This document shows positions 9,693 to 21,586 of a DNA stretch of 64,000 nucleotides, piece by piece. A model generated the notes under the pieces. That model worked only from the letters and a program-made list of their open reading frames with translations, was not told the DNA's origin and made no database searches. The stretch comes from Biostraticola tofi. GTDB lineage: Bacteria > Pseudomonadota > Gammaproteobacteria > Enterobacterales > Enterobacteriaceae. Every line of letters begins with the position of its first letter. Position 1 is the stretch's first letter. The translations under genes were made by a program, and so were the position numbers. The stretch spans positions 35,353 through 99,352 of the forward strand of contig NZ_SMCR01000008.1 of assembly GCF_004343195.1 (NCBI RefSeq). The letters are read 5' to 3'.

Positions 9693-11312
9693 ATGGCAAG
9701 TAACGGTATTACTTCGCATGATTTGCTCGGTTACGGAATTACCGACAGCAGCGAAATTATCTACAACCCAGACTACGCGCTATTATTCCAGGAAGAGACC
9801 GCGCCTTCCCTGGAAGGATTCGAGAGGGGCACCGTCACCCAATCCGGCGCCGTAGCGGTGGACACCGGTATTTTTACCGGGCGCTCTCCAAAAGATAAAT
9901 ATATCGTCCGTGATGACCTTACGCGCGATACCCTGTGGTGGTCTGATCAGGGCAAAGGCAACAACGATAATCATCCGCTGAGCCAGGAAACCTGGTCTGA
10001 ACTGAAGCGTCTGGTCGCACATCAGCTGTCAGGCAAGCGCCTGTTTGTGGTCGATGCCTTTTGTGGCGCCAACCCCGACAGCCGGCTGAAAGTGCGCTTC
10101 ATTACGGAAGTGGCCTGGCAGGCGCATTTTGTCAAAAACATGTTCATCACGCCCAGCGATGGGGAACTGGCCGGCTTCACGCCGGACTTCGTGGTGATGA
10201 ACGGGTCCAAGTGCACCAACCCGCGCTGGCAGGAACACGGGCTCAACTCGGAGAACTTCGTCGCCTTCAATCTTACCGAAGGGGTTCAGCTGATCGGCGG
10301 AACCTGGTATGGCGGCGAGATGAAAAAAGGGCTGTTCTCGGTGATGAACTACCTGCTGCCCCTTAAAGGCATTGCCTCCATGCACTGCTCCGCCAACGTC
10401 GGCAATGATGACGATGTGGCGGTATTCTTCGGCTTATCCGGCACCGGTAAAACCACACTGTCGACCGATCCTCATCGGCGTCTTATCGGCGATGATGAGC
10501 ACGGCTGGGACGATGACGGGGTATTCAATTTTGAGGGCGGATGCTATGCCAAGACCATTCGCCTGTCAGAGGCGGCGGAACCGGAGATTTTCAAAGCCAT
10601 CAGGCGAGATGCCCTGCTCGAAAACGTGGTGGTGCGGGCTGACGGCAGCGTTGATTATGACGACGGCAGCAAAACCGAAAATACCCGCGTTTCCTATCCG
10701 ATCCATCACATCGATAATATCGTCAAGCCGGTGTCTAAAGCAGGCCACGCCTCGCGGGTTATTTTCCTGACAGCGGATGCCTTCGGCGTTTTACCGCCGG
10801 TAGCCTGCCTGTCGGTGGAACAGGCCCAATATCACTTCCTGTCAGGCTTTACCGCCAAGCTGGCCGGCACCGAACGCGGCGTTACCACCCCGCTGCCGAC
10901 CTTTTCGGCCTGCTTCGGCGCCGCTTTCCTGTCCCTCCACCCGACCCAGTATGCGCAAGTGCTGGCCAAGCGGATGAACAGCGCCGGTGCCAGGGCTTAC
11001 CTGGTCAATACTGGCTGGAATGGAAGCGGCAAGCGTATTTCCCTGAAGGATACCCGAGCCATCATCAATGCAATCCTCAGCGGTGAAATTGACGATGCCC
11101 CGGCCGTTACGCTGCCGATATTCAACCTGCAGATACCCACCGGGCTTTCAGGGGTAGACAGCCAGATCCTCGATCCACGCCTGACTTACCCGTCAGCGGC
11201 ACAGTGGCAGGAGAAGGCGCAAGACCTTGCCAAGCGCTTTATCAACAACTTTGATAAGTATACCGACACCCCGGCTGGACAGGCGCTGGTGCAAGCGGGT
11301 CCGGTGCGTTGA
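9693..11312 (+). CDS. pckA: Phosphoenolpyruvate carboxykinase (ATP)
   Basis: Converts oxaloacetate and ATP to phosphoenolpyruvate, CO2 and ADP, the first committed step of gluconeogenesis. The 539 residues cover the whole of E. coli PckA (540). Visible motifs are the substrate-binding loop [11 protein letters not shown], the P-loop [11 protein letters not shown] (about residues 248-258) and the following metal-binding FFGLSG...GDDEHGW region. The ATG follows AAGGAGC. It sits between hslO and the convergent envZ, as in E. coli. Confidence 0.98.
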   Translation: MASNGITSHDLLGYGITDSSEIIYNPDYALLFQEETAPSLEGFERGTVTQSGAVAVDTGIFTGRSPKDKYIVRDDLTRDTLWWSDQGKGNNDNHPLSQETWSELKRLVAHQLSGKRLFVVDAFCGANPDSRLKVRFITEVAWQAHFVKNMFITPSDGELAGFTPDFVVMNGSKCTNPRWQEHGLNSENFVAFNLTEGVQLIGGTWYGGEMKKGLFSVMNYLLPLKGIASMHCSANVGNDDDVAVFFGLSGTGKTTLSTDPHRRLIGDDEHGWDDDGVFNFEGGCYAKTIRLSEAAEPEIFKAIRRDALLENVVVRADGSVDYDDGSKTENTRVSYPIHHIDNIVKPVSKAGHASRVIFLTADAFGVLPPVACLSVEQAQYHFLSGFTAKLAGTERGVTTPLPTFSACFGAAFLSLHPTQYAQVLAKRMNSAGARAYLVNTGWNGSGKRISLKDTRAIINAILSGEIDDAPAVTLPIFNLQIPTGLSGVDSQILDPRLTYPSAAQWQEKAQDLAKRFINNFDKYTDTPAGQALVQAGPVR

Positions 11313-11401
11313 GTTTCTGTCCGGGTCCTGCAGAGCCCGCTCCCGCCCTGGCGCATGACCGCCTGGTTAAATCGGCGGCTTAACGCTCGGCAGCTGCCTG
11401 G

Positions 11402-13470
<2,069 letters not shown>

Positions 13471-13699
13471 TGATTCTCTCCTGAAGGCGATACGCCCCTA
13501 ATGGGTATTGTTCAAAAAGGTGTGTAACACTGACAGCGGTTTCAGATGTATATTCTTAGTGAAATTGTTACAAAGCATATGAAAATACGTGTTTCTCAAC
13601 ACTTCTCTCTATTTTTATCTCTGATGATACCATTAGCTGGGTAAATGAAACGCCACTCATCGGCTAATTCTCATTATTAAAAATATTATTAACAGTCAA

Positions 13700-14200
13700 T
13701 TAATCTGTTTCTATCGGACCCGTGTAGGAAATGGCCGTAACGTACCAGGTTTTCAATCCATCGGGCGTCTGCACCTGCGCCTCCTCATCTTTGGCCTTTT
13801 TCAATAAGGCGCGCGCCATGGGTGAATCGATTGAAATATGCCCTTTGTGCCGGTAGATTTCATCCGGCCCGACAATCCGAAATGATTTTATCTCTCCCTG
13901 CTCATTTTCGATCTCTACCCAGGCGCCAAAAAACACCCGCCCTTCCTGCTGCGGGGAATAATCAACAATCCTGGCTTCCTTCAGCACCTTGCGTAAATAA
14001 CGAACCCGACGGTCAATTTCACGCAGTATTTTTTTATTATAATGATAATCAGCATTCTCACTGCGGTCGCCAAGGCTGGCAGCCCAGGAGACCTTTTCAG
14101 TGATCTCCGGCCGGTAGCGCTTCCAGAGATGGTCAAGTTCATCCTGCAGTTCCTGATAGCCCTGGCGCGTAAGCAAGTTGGTTTTCATTATGCGGGTCAT
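13700..14200 (-). CDS. greB: GreB, transcript cleavage factor
   Basis: Rescues backtracked RNA polymerase by stimulating cleavage of the transcript in the active site. The N-terminal coiled coil contains LGDRSENADYHYNKK, with the acidic tip residues of the GreA/GreB family, and the C-terminal domain contains VFFGAWVEIENEQGEI and ISIDSPMARALLKK. The ATG at 14200 is preferred because GGA lies 6-7 bases upstream; an ATG at 14188 gives the E. coli-like start MKT. A still longer reading from 14251 is unlikely. The gene points the same way as ompR, whereas in E. coli greB diverges from ompR and precedes yhgF. Confidence 0.95.
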   Translation of the reverse strand: MTRIMKTNLLTRQGYQELQDELDHLWKRYRPEITEKVSWAASLGDRSENADYHYNKKILREIDRRVRYLRKVLKEARIVDYSPQQEGRVFFGAWVEIENEQGEIKSFRIVGPDEIYRHKGHISIDSPMARALLKKAKDEEAQVQTPDGLKTWYVTAISYTGPIETD

Positions 14201-14358
14201 TGAGTCCGTGGTGTTTAATAGGAAAATATACCATAGACCGTTCTTAGGCACAGGGGTCGCGTGCCGGTTTACCCCTGCCCTCGGCTGGCATTTTATCGCC
14301 GCAATACGTATAACTGTCCTCTGCCCCAGTAACCTCTAACTGATGACCAGAAAACAGA

Positions 14359-16707
14359 ATGATGAATGAGCCAATGAACCGCCTGATCGCCGGTGAACTG
14401 AAAGCCCGTCCTGAGCAGGTAGACGCCGCCATACGCCTGCTGGACGAAGGCAACACCGTCCCGTTTATTTCCCGCTACCGTAAAGAAGTTACCGGCGGTC
14501 TGGATGATACCCAGTTGCGTCAGTTGGAAACCCGCCTCGGTTATCTGCGTGAACTGGAAGAACGCCGACAGACTATTCTGAAATCCATCGACGAGCAGGG
14601 AAAACTGACGGCAGAACTGTCCGGCGCCATTAACGGTACGCTGAGCAAGACTGAGCTGGAAGATTTATATCTGCCGTTCAAGCCTAAACGCCGCACCCGT
14701 GGGCAAATTGCCATTGAAGCCGGGCTCGAACCTCTGGCGCAGTCATTATGGCAGGACCCCTCCCAACTGCCGGAAACACTGGCGGCCCAGTACGTGGATG
14801 CGGATAAGGGCATCGCCGATACCAAAGCAGCGCTGGACGGGGCCCGCTACATCCTTATGGAACGTTTTTCAGAAGATGCCGCCCTGCTGTCCAAGGTGCG
14901 TGATTATCTGTGGAAAAATGCTCACTTGGTCGCGCGGGTCATTCCCGGCAAGGAAGAAGAAGGTGCTAAATTCCGCGATTACTTCGCCCACCAGGAGCCC
15001 TTGTCACAGGTGCCATCCCACCGGGCGCTGGCGATGTTTCGCGGTCGCAATGAGGGTATTTTGCAATTGGCCCTCAATGCGGATCCCCACCATGATGAAC
15101 CGCCTAAGGAAAGCTATTGCGAGCAAATGATCAGTGATCATCTTCAAGTTCGCTTCAATCAGGCACCGGCAGATGCCTGGCGTAAGGCGGTCATTAACTG
15201 GACCTGGCGCATCAAGATCCTGCTACATCTGGAAACCGAGCTGATGGGCAGCATCCGCGAAAAAGCGGAAGAAGAAGCAATCAATGTGTTCGCCCGTAAC
15301 ATGCATGACCTGCTGATGGCCGCACCGGCCGGCCTGCGCGCCACCATGGGGCTGGATCCGGGGCTGCGTACCGGGGTAAAAGTGGCGGTGGTCGATGCGA
15401 CCGGCAAACTGGTCGCCTATGACCAGATTTATCCCCATACCGGCCAGACGGCAAAAGCGGCAGCGACAGTGGCAGCCTTGTGCGTCAAGCATCAGGTAGA
15501 GCTGGTAGCAATCGGTAACGGTACCGCTTCCCGTGAGACGGAACGCTTCTTCGCCGAGGTACAAAAACAATACCCAGCGGTCAACGCTCAGAAGGTGATT
15601 GTCAGCGAAGCCGGAGCCTCGGTGTATTCAGCCTCGGAGCTGGCGGCGCAGGAGTTTCCTGATTTGGATGTATCGATTCGCGGCGCGGTCTCTATCGCAC
15701 GTCGACTACAGGATCCGCTGGCGGAGCTGGTGAAGATTGATCCCAAATCCATCGGTGTCGGCCAGTATCAGCATGACGTCAGCCAAAGCCAACTGGCGAA
15801 AAAGCTAGATACCGTGGTCGAGGACTGCGTTAACGCCGTCGGCGTTGATTTGAATACCGCCTCGGTGCCGCTACTGGTGCGCGTTGCCGGCCTGACGCGA
15901 ATGATGGCGCAGAATATCGTTAACTGGCGTGATGAAAACGGTCGCTTTGTTGAACGCAGCCAGTTGCTCAAGATAGGTCGACTGGGTCCAAAGGCCTTTG
16001 AACAATGCGCCGGCTTCTTGCGCATCAACCAGGGTCGTAATCCGCTGGATGCGTCAACGGTGCATCCGGAAAGCTATCCGGTAGTGGAACGTATCCTGCA
16101 GGCCACCACCTCTACGCTTGAACAGCTGATGGGCAACTCAACCACGCTGCGCTCGCTGGATGCCGCCCGCTTTACCGATGAGCGGGTCGGCCTGCCGACG
16201 GTAAACGATATTATCCGCGAGCTGGAAAAACCGGGACGAGACCCGCGCCCTGAGTTCAAAACCGCCACCTTCGCCGAAGGCGTTGAACACCTGCAGGACC
16301 TTACGCTTGGGATGATCCTGGAAGGAACGGTGACCAACGTCACCAACTTTGGCGCCTTTGTCGATATTGGCGTTCACCAGGACGGTCTGGTCCATATCTC
16401 TTCCCTGTCCGACAAATTTATCGATGACCCGCATAAAGTGGTCAAAGCGGGCGATATCGTGAAGGTCAAAGTGATGGACGTGGATTTGGCCCGTAAGCGT
16501 ATCGCACTGACCATGCGCCTGGATGAGCAACCGGGCGAAACCAGCGCACGCCGCTCAGACCGGGATAACAGCGACAGGCCGCGAAATAACCCGGGCCGAC
16601 CTACGCCGCGGTCAGGTCAGAGCAAAGGCCGCCAAAACAGTCAGGCACCTGCCGGCAACAGCGCCTTCGGCGATGCATTGGCCGCGGCGTTTGGCAAGAA
16701 AAGCTGA
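14359..16707 (+). CDS. yhgF: Tex (YhgF) family transcription accessory protein
   Basis: A 782-residue cytoplasmic nucleic-acid-binding protein. In order it shows the N-terminal Tex helical region, a YqgF/RNase H-like domain (about residues 330-450, [20 protein letters not shown]), helix-hairpin-helix motifs (about 500-560, [13 protein letters not shown]) and an S1 RNA-binding domain near 650-720 ([18 protein letters not shown]). A low-complexity basic tail follows. The alignment with E. coli YhgF is close throughout. The bacterial role is linked to transcription and RNA quality control but is not firmly defined. It is followed by a hairpin terminator; the feoABC operon that follows in E. coli is absent. 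Confidence 0.96.
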   Translation: MMNEPMNRLIAGELKARPEQVDAAIRLLDEGNTVPFISRYRKEVTGGLDDTQLRQLETRLGYLRELEERRQTILKSIDEQGKLTAELSGAINGTLSKTELEDLYLPFKPKRRTRGQIAIEAGLEPLAQSLWQDPSQLPETLAAQYVDADKGIADTKAALDGARYILMERFSEDAALLSKVRDYLWKNAHLVARVIPGKEEEGAKFRDYFAHQEPLSQVPSHRALAMFRGRNEGILQLALNADPHHDEPPKESYCEQMISDHLQVRFNQAPADAWRKAVINWTWRIKILLHLETELMGSIREKAEEEAINVFARNMHDLLMAAPAGLRATMGLDPGLRTGVKVAVVDATGKLVAYDQIYPHTGQTAKAAATVAALCVKHQVELVAIGNGTASRETERFFAEVQKQYPAVNAQKVIVSEAGASVYSASELAAQEFPDLDVSIRGAVSIARRLQDPLAELVKIDPKSIGVGQYQHDVSQSQLAKKLDTVVEDCVNAVGVDLNTASVPLLVRVAGLTRMMAQNIVNWRDENGRFVERSQLLKIGRLGPKAFEQCAGFLRINQGRNPLDASTVHPESYPVVERILQATTSTLEQLMGNSTTLRSLDAARFTDERVGLPTVNDIIRELEKPGRDPRPEFKTATFAEGVEHLQDLTLGMILEGTVTNVTNFGAFVDIGVHQDGLVHISSLSDKFIDDPHKVVKAGDIVKVKVMDVDLARKRIALTMRLDEQPGETSARRSDRDNSDRPRNNPGRPTPRSGQSKGRQNSQAPAGNSAFGDALAAAFGKKS

Positions 16708-16715
16708 TTCACCCC

Positions 16716-16741
16716 AGCGGCGGCCCTCGGTCGCCGCTTTT
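16716..16741 (+). terminator. Probable terminator after yhgF
   Basis: A perfect 7-bp GC-rich stem AGCGGCG/CGCCGCT (16716-16722 with 16732-16738) is followed by TTTTGCC, nine bases after the yhgF stop. The T-run is short, so efficiency is uncertain. Confidence 0.65.
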
Positions 16742-16925
16742 GCCGCAAAAAAATAGCCCGCACCATACTCGTTGAAATCAATGCGCTTTTATCATTGCTG
16801 CCCCTTCACCGCCGCTCATATTCGGACAACACTGTTTGCGCTTTCAGGTTCAATGGCTACATTGTCAACAGGGCTTGAATGCCACGGTCATGGGATCACG
16901 GATATCGTCACATCAACAAGGTGCA

Positions 16926-18614
16926 ATGATGGAAGCCATTAGCCGATTACTCGAAGAGATTTACGCCTCGTCGCTCAGCCAGGTGCAGCTCGACACCATC
17001 AAAAGCAAAATCAGCTTCGCCAAATCCACCCATCAGCAGCCGCGCAAAACACACTGGGATCAGCAGGACATTGTCCTTATCACCTATGCCGACCAGTTTA
17101 TGGAGGCTGAAAAACCGACCCTTGAAACCCTGACCACCTTCTTTGAAAGCCGGCTATCGGATACTTTCAGTCTGGTGCATCTGCTGCCGTTTTACCCCTA
17201 TTCATCCGATGATGGTTTTTCAGTGATCGATTACCATCAGGTGAACCCGATTGTCGGCAGTTGGCAGCATATCAGCCGCCTTAATGCCTCTACCCGGCTG
17301 ATGTTTGATTTTGTCTGTAACCATATTTCCGCTCACAGCAAATGGTTGAAAGGCTATGTAGAGCAGCAGACCGACTTTGAACACTATTTCATCGCCTTGC
17401 CGCCATCGACCGATTTAAGTTCGGTTACCCGGCCGCGCACATCGCCGCTGCTGACGCCGTTTGTGATGAAAGATGAAGGCACTCGCTATCTGTGGAGTAC
17501 TTTCAGCGCTGATCAAATCGATCTTAATTTCGCCAACCCCGAAGTGTTGATCAGCATGATTGGCGTGTTGCTCCATTACCTGACGCAGGGTGCCGACTAT
17601 ATCCGGCTGGATGCGGTAGGCTATATGTGGAAAGAGCTGGGCACCCGTTGTATCCACTTACCTAAAACCCATCTGCTGGTGAAACTGTTCCGCGCTATCG
17701 TTGACGAAGTAGCGCCCGGCACCGTCATTATTACCGAAACCAATGTGCCCCATAAAGACAATATCAGCTATTTCGGCAATGGCGGTGATGAAGCCCAGAT
17801 GGTCTATCAATTTCCTTTACCGCCTCTGGTACTGCACGCGATTCACAATGCCAATAGCCGGGCCCTGCGCCACTGGGCGTCCTCACTGGAAACCGGTAAT
17901 GGCACCACCACCTTCTTCAACTTTCTGGCTTCACACGATGGCGTGGGAATGAATCCGCTGCGCGGCATTCTTCCGGAAGTTGAAATCACCAGCCTGGTGC
18001 GTGATTTGGAAGCGGAAGGTGCCCTGGTTTCCTATAAACAGAATACCGACGGCACCACCAGCCCTTACGAAATCAACGTCACCTATATGGATGCGCTTAA
18101 CCGGCGCCAGGATACCGATGCTGTCCGCCGTAAACGCTTCATCCTGGCCCATGCCATCCTGCTGGCGTTTCCCGGCGTACCGGCGGTTTATATCCAGAGC
18201 ATTTTGGGATCGCGTAATGATTATGAAGGAGTGAAAGCCGCGGGCTATAACCGGGCAGTCAACCGGGAAAAATACCCGCTTAAAGCCATCAATGAGGCTC
18301 TGGACGACACCACTGGCTTGCGCGGACAGGTGTTTAATGATCTCAGCGCATTGATCCAGTGCCGAAGGCGGCAGCCGGCATTTCATCCCGATGCGTCGAT
18401 GGAGATACTGGAATGGGACAATGCGCTGTTCGCCTTCTGGCGGCACAGCGATAATCAGCGCTTGCTGTGTATCTTTAATCTGGGTGAGAAACCCGCCAGC
18501 CCGGTATTGCCGCCAGGTCATTTCCGGGAGGTGGCCAGCGGCACAAAACTGACCGGGGGAGCCCCGATCAGTCTGGCCTCGTGGGCGTTCTGCTGGCTCG
18601 AACGCCTGGAGTAA
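16926..18614 (+). CDS. ycjM: Glucosylglycerate phosphorylase-like enzyme (GH13 subfamily 18, YcjM-like)
   Basis: A 562-residue GH13 phosphorylase aligning closely with E. coli YcjM (559 residues), which phosphorolyses 2-O-alpha-glucosylglycerate to glucose 1-phosphate and glycerate. The barrel motifs are MFDFVCNHIS, the nucleophile region YIRLDAVGYMWKELGT, the acid/base region IITETNVPHKDN and FLASHDGVGMNPLRG. The start at 16926 follows AAGG; an ATG three bases later is equally possible. Upstream in-frame codons back to 16836 have no family match. In E. coli ycjM heads the ycj sugar operon; here it stands alone in the slot normally held by feoABC. Sucrose or sucrose-6-phosphate phosphorylase activity is a less likely alternative, given how close the match to YcjM is. 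Confidence 0.88.
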   Translation: MMEAISRLLEEIYASSLSQVQLDTIKSKISFAKSTHQQPRKTHWDQQDIVLITYADQFMEAEKPTLETLTTFFESRLSDTFSLVHLLPFYPYSSDDGFSVIDYHQVNPIVGSWQHISRLNASTRLMFDFVCNHISAHSKWLKGYVEQQTDFEHYFIALPPSTDLSSVTRPRTSPLLTPFVMKDEGTRYLWSTFSADQIDLNFANPEVLISMIGVLLHYLTQGADYIRLDAVGYMWKELGTRCIHLPKTHLLVKLFRAIVDEVAPGTVIITETNVPHKDNISYFGNGGDEAQMVYQFPLPPLVLHAIHNANSRALRHWASSLETGNGTTTFFNFLASHDGVGMNPLRGILPEVEITSLVRDLEAEGALVSYKQNTDGTTSPYEINVTYMDALNRRQDTDAVRRKRFILAHAILLAFPGVPAVYIQSILGSRNDYEGVKAAGYNRAVNREKYPLKAINEALDDTTGLRGQVFNDLSALIQCRRRQPAFHPDASMEILEWDNALFAFWRHSDNQRLLCIFNLGEKPASPVLPPGHFREVASGTKLTGGAPISLASWAFCWLERLE

Positions 18615-18636
18615 CCCCGTCCGGGGTTAGCGCAAC

Positions 18637-18906
18637 TTATTTATAGACATCCGCAGTCGCGCTGAATCTCCCGTGCTGACGCCCGGCAATCACCACAAAA
18701 TAACGGCCGCCTTGCTCATCCGCTTTTTGGGATAACACCTTTTTGGCGTCCATCGGCGACGTTGTTTCAGCGGTGGTATTTACGCTGGCGATTTTTTGAT
18801 AGCCCTTTTCTTTCGCTTCAATCTCGCTGATTTCCTGTGCCGCCATCACATTGGCGGCAAGGGTGCCGGTAAGCAACGCTGCGGTTAACAAAGACAGTTT
18901 ATTCAT
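18637..18906 (-). CDS. Small periplasmic DUF1471 (YhcN/BhsA-type) protein
   Basis: An 89-residue protein with a clear signal peptide (MNKLSLLTAALLTGTLAANV, cleavage after AMA near residue 22). The mature part has the DUF1471 pattern: a Gly-Tyr-x-Lys-Ile strand, a DAKKVLSQKADEQGG helix and a final ATADVYK strand. The ATG at 18906 is preceded by AGAGG. Members such as BhsA, McbA and YhcN in E. coli respond to stress and affect surface properties or biofilm formation; the exact role of this copy is unknown. It is convergent with the ycjM-like gene. Confidence 0.88.
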   Translation of the reverse strand: MNKLSLLTAALLTGTLAANVMAAQEISEIEAKEKGYQKIASVNTTAETTSPMDAKKVLSQKADEQGGRYFVVIAGRQHGRFSATADVYK

Positions 18907-19074
18907 CCCAATTACCTCTCTTATCAATTTCAGCCACCGATGGCGGGCCATTCCACATCAAGCCGCACCAGGCGTGCTGTGTGGAATAATTATGGAAGAA
19001 GAGCCGGCGTTGGCTATGGCGCAAGGGGTATTAAGATATGTACCGCCGGAAAACGGCGGTAGGCAACAGTGCAG

Positions 19075-19842
19075 TTAACGGGTGAGAAAATCCATGACCT
19101 GCTGGCAGAAAGGCTCCGGATGGGAAATAAAAGGCGCATGGGCAGCCTTGGGGAATATATGGCTGTGGCTGCGAGGCCATTCCTTATCCAGCAGCGGTAC
19201 CACGCTGCGCGGGACCAGCCCGTCCAGATAGCCATACAGACGCAACAGCGGTACTTTCAGGTCAATGAGCTCTTGACGAAGATCGGCGGTACGCAATATG
19301 TTCAGGCCGCCGGTCAATACCTCAACGTCCGGCAGAGGCTGCGCCAGTACCACGTTTTTTAGCCAGCGCGCATCCTGGCGCGCCGTTTCGGTACCCAGCG
19401 TTTGCAGGCCGAGAAAGCGCTCTACCGTTCGCTGAAAATCCTGATGCAGCTGGTGGCCAAATCCGCTCAGCACTTCCGGTTTGATACCTGGCCAGTCTGC
19501 CTCGGCGCAGAATCGGGGAGAGGACGCTACGGTTATCAGCCGGTCTACCCGCTGGGGTGATGTCAGGGCGATGCGGCTTGCCACTAGCCCGCCCAATGAC
19601 CAGCCGATCCAGACGGCATGTGCGGGCGCAGCAGCCAGGACTTCCCGCGCCATCTGGGCCAGGGTCAGCGCACCGAATCCATGGCTGCGTCCGTAGCCGG
19701 GCAGGTCCACCAGGTGCAATCGGTAATGCGGCGCCAGTCGCGGCACTACCGTGGTCCATACTTCGGCATTCAAGCCCCATCCGTGGAGCAGCACAACATC
19801 GCGATCTCCGCTGCCCATCTGATGCCAATAGAGTGACGTCAT
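19075..19842 (-). CDS. bioH: BioH, pimeloyl-ACP methyl ester carboxylesterase
   Basis: Removes the methyl group from pimeloyl-ACP methyl ester, completing the pimelate moiety for biotin synthesis. The 255-residue alpha/beta hydrolase has the oxyanion segment LLHGWGLN, the nucleophile elbow [11 protein letters not shown] (serine about residue 82), the aspartate in YGYLDGLVP and the histidine in [11 protein letters not shown]. The match with E. coli BioH (256 residues) is strong. It is divergent from gntX, as in E. coli, but the usual short spacer is enlarged by a tandem repeat. Confidence 0.96.
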   Translation of the reverse strand: MTSLYWHQMGSGDRDVVLLHGWGLNAEVWTTVVPRLAPHYRLHLVDLPGYGRSHGFGALTLAQMAREVLAAAPAHAVWIGWSLGGLVASRIALTSPQRVDRLITVASSPRFCAEADWPGIKPEVLSGFGHQLHQDFQRTVERFLGLQTLGTETARQDARWLKNVVLAQPLPDVEVLTGGLNILRTADLRQELIDLKVPLLRLYGYLDGLVPRSVVPLLDKEWPRSHSHIFPKAAHAPFISHPEPFCQQVMDFLTR

Positions 19843-19883
19843 CGGTTATGGTCTCTGCAATTATGTAACGGGAGGATAGAGGA

Positions 19884-20155
19884 ATGCTCCAGTGTAAACC
19901 CTCGGCGGCCCCTGAGGAATACGCCTATGTTAAACAGCAGCAACTGTTGGGGAATACGCCTATGTTAAGCATCTGCAACCGTTGGGGAAGTACGCCCAGG
20001 TTAAGCATCTGCAACCGTTGGGGAAGTACGCCCAGGTTAAGCATCTGCAACCGTTGGGGAAGTACGCTCAGGTTAATCATCTGCAACCGTTGGGGAAGTA
20101 TGCCCAGGTTAAGCATCTGCAACCGTTGGGGAAGTATGCCTGGCTTCGCCATTAG
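19884..20155 (+). pseudogene. Possible repeat-peptide gene (VKHLQPLGKYAQ dodecapeptides), frameshifted
   Basis: An ATG at 19884 has a good Shine-Dalgarno (GGGAGG, about 10 bases upstream). It opens into MLQCKPSAAPEEYAYVKQQQ and then a 36-bp tandem repeat. If one base missing from the first unit (near 19954) were restored, the frame would read about five copies of a 12-residue unit, VKHLQPLGKYAQ, and end at TAG 20153-20155, giving about 90 residues. As the sequence stands, the ATG frame shifts into SICNRWGSTPRL-type repeats and ends at TGA 20175-20177, overlapping the gntX ATG. Two of three differences among the last four units are silent in the VKHLQPLGKYAQ frame and none are silent in the other. 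No known family is recognised; it could also be non-coding. Confidence 0.4.
19926..20140 (+). repeat. Tandem array of six 36-bp units between bioH and gntX
   Basis: Units start at 19926 (35 bases, more diverged), 19961, 19997, 20033, 20069 and 20105. The last four differ from one another at only three positions. The units are contiguous with no spacers. A degenerate partial unit precedes 19926 (AATACGCC at about 19918-19925). Each unit contains the small inverted repeat CAACCGTTG. The period is a multiple of three, so copy-number change would keep a reading frame. Confidence 0.97.
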
Positions 20156-20176
20156 CGCCGCCCCAGGATCAAGCTG

Positions 20177-20863
20177 ATGTTAACCCTCGGCGCACTCTGC
20201 TGGCTATGCCGCATGCCGGTGTGGTTCTGTCATCATGGCGTCTGCCGCACCTGCGTGACGCAGCTGTTGCTCACGCGACCCATCCACTGTCCGGTATGCG
20301 GGCTGCCGGCAGGCACCCGGTCCCAACCCTGTGGCCGCTGCCTGCTGAATCCGCCGCTGTGGCATGCGTTGCATTATGTAACGGATTACCAGCCGCCGCT
20401 CACCAGTCTGGTAAAAAAACTGAAATACCACGGCGATACCGGTCTAGGGAGAGTGCTGGCGCGGCTGATGCTGCTTAGCTGGCTAGCTGAGCGTCGACAA
20501 ACAGCCCAGAGAAAGCCCGATATGATACTAAACGTGCCATTGCATGGTTACCGCCACTGGCGTAGAGGCTATAATCAGACTGAACTGCTCGCTTCCCCGC
20601 TGGCACGCTGGCTTGGAGTGGAATACCATGACGATATCCTGTTGCGTCATCGTCCTGCCATTCCTCAGCAGATGCTTAATGCCCGCGCTCGGCAATCCAA
20701 CCTGCAGGGGGCCTTCAGCTGCAGCCCGGACGTCGCCGGCAGGCATGTGGCTCTGGTGGATGACGTCGTCACCACCGGCAGCACAGTGAAAGAACTGACC
20801 CGCCTGCTGCTGGCGCAACAGGCTGACACCGTCGAGGTGTGGTGCGTTTGCCGCACCTTGTAG
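20177..20863 (+). CDS. gntX: GntX/ComF-family amidophosphoribosyltransferase-like protein
   Basis: A 228-residue protein aligning along its length with E. coli GntX (YhgH). The N-terminal half has zinc-ribbon-like cysteine pairs (LCWLC, CRTC, CPVCG, CGRC). The C-terminal half has a phosphoribosyltransferase signature, LVDDVVTTGSTVKEL. ComF-family proteins are linked to DNA uptake in competent bacteria; in E. coli GntX is needed to use DNA as a nutrient, a link to the hof genes at the left end of the window. The ATG follows AGGA and overlaps the end of the reading frame through the upstream repeat. Confidence 0.95.
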   Translation: MLTLGALCWLCRMPVWFCHHGVCRTCVTQLLLTRPIHCPVCGLPAGTRSQPCGRCLLNPPLWHALHYVTDYQPPLTSLVKKLKYHGDTGLGRVLARLMLLSWLAERRQTAQRKPDMILNVPLHGYRHWRRGYNQTELLASPLARWLGVEYHDDILLRHRPAIPQQMLNARARQSNLQGAFSCSPDVAGRHVALVDDVVTTGSTVKELTRLLLAQQADTVEVWCVCRTL

Positions 20864-20922
20864 TCGGTAAGGGAAAGGGCGTATTATAACCGACTAGAAC
20901 AGTCAACTATTGAGTAAATGTC

Positions 20923-21498
20923 ATGATCCGTATTACCGATGCTGCCCAGGAACACTTTGCTAAATTGCTGGCCAATCAGGAAGACGGCACCCAAATTCGC
21001 GTATTTGTGATAAATCCAGGTACGCCGACCGCAGAGTGCGGTGTGTCCTATTGCCCGCCGGATGCCATTGAAGCTACCGACACCGAACTGAAATTCGATA
21101 AAATTTCCGCGTATGTTGATGAGCTGAGCGCCCCTTACCTGCTGGACGCGGAAATCGATTTTGTCACCGATAAGCTTGGCTCCCAGCTAACGCTGAAAGC
21201 GCCCAACGCCAAGATGCGTAAAGTCACCGACGACGCGCCGCTAATCGAACGCGTCGAGTATGTACTGCAGTCGCAGATCAACCCGCAGCTTGCCGGCCAC
21301 GGCGGCCAGGTCACGCTGATGGAAATCACCGATGACAACCTGGCCATCCTGCAGTTCGGCGGCGGCTGTAACGGCTGCTCCATGGTCGACTTCACCCTCA
21401 AGGAAGGTATTGAAAAAGAATTGCTGGAAAAATTCCCTGAGCTCAAGGGCGTGCGCGATCTTACCGAGCATCAGCGCGGCGAACACTCCTACTACTGA
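20923..21498 (+). CDS. nfuA: NfuA, iron-sulfur cluster carrier protein
   Basis: A 191-residue protein that carries [4Fe-4S] clusters to client enzymes such as aconitase and lipoyl synthase, especially under oxidative stress or iron limitation. The N-terminal domain is degenerate A-type ([10 protein letters not shown]), and the C-terminal Nfu domain has the cluster-binding CxxC in [14 protein letters not shown]. Full-length match to E. coli NfuA (191 residues). It is 59 bases downstream of gntX and convergent with malQ; E. coli has gntT in that interval. Confidence 0.98.
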   Translation: MIRITDAAQEHFAKLLANQEDGTQIRVFVINPGTPTAECGVSYCPPDAIEATDTELKFDKISAYVDELSAPYLLDAEIDFVTDKLGSQLTLKAPNAKMRKVTDDAPLIERVEYVLQSQINPQLAGHGGQVTLMEITDDNLAILQFGGGCNGCSMVDFTLKEGIEKELLEKFPELKGVRDLTEHQRGEHSYY

Positions 21499-21586
21499 TG
21501 GTTAGCCGATTTACCCTGGCTGGCGGTTTTCTGTGCCGGGCCAGACATAGCGCTGCACCCCGGCGTGTGGCGTTGCGTTTGGTGGC

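Noticed and set aside
19926..20140. CRISPR-like array of 36-bp repeats
   Set aside because: The units are directly adjacent with no variable spacers, and no cas genes are present in the window.
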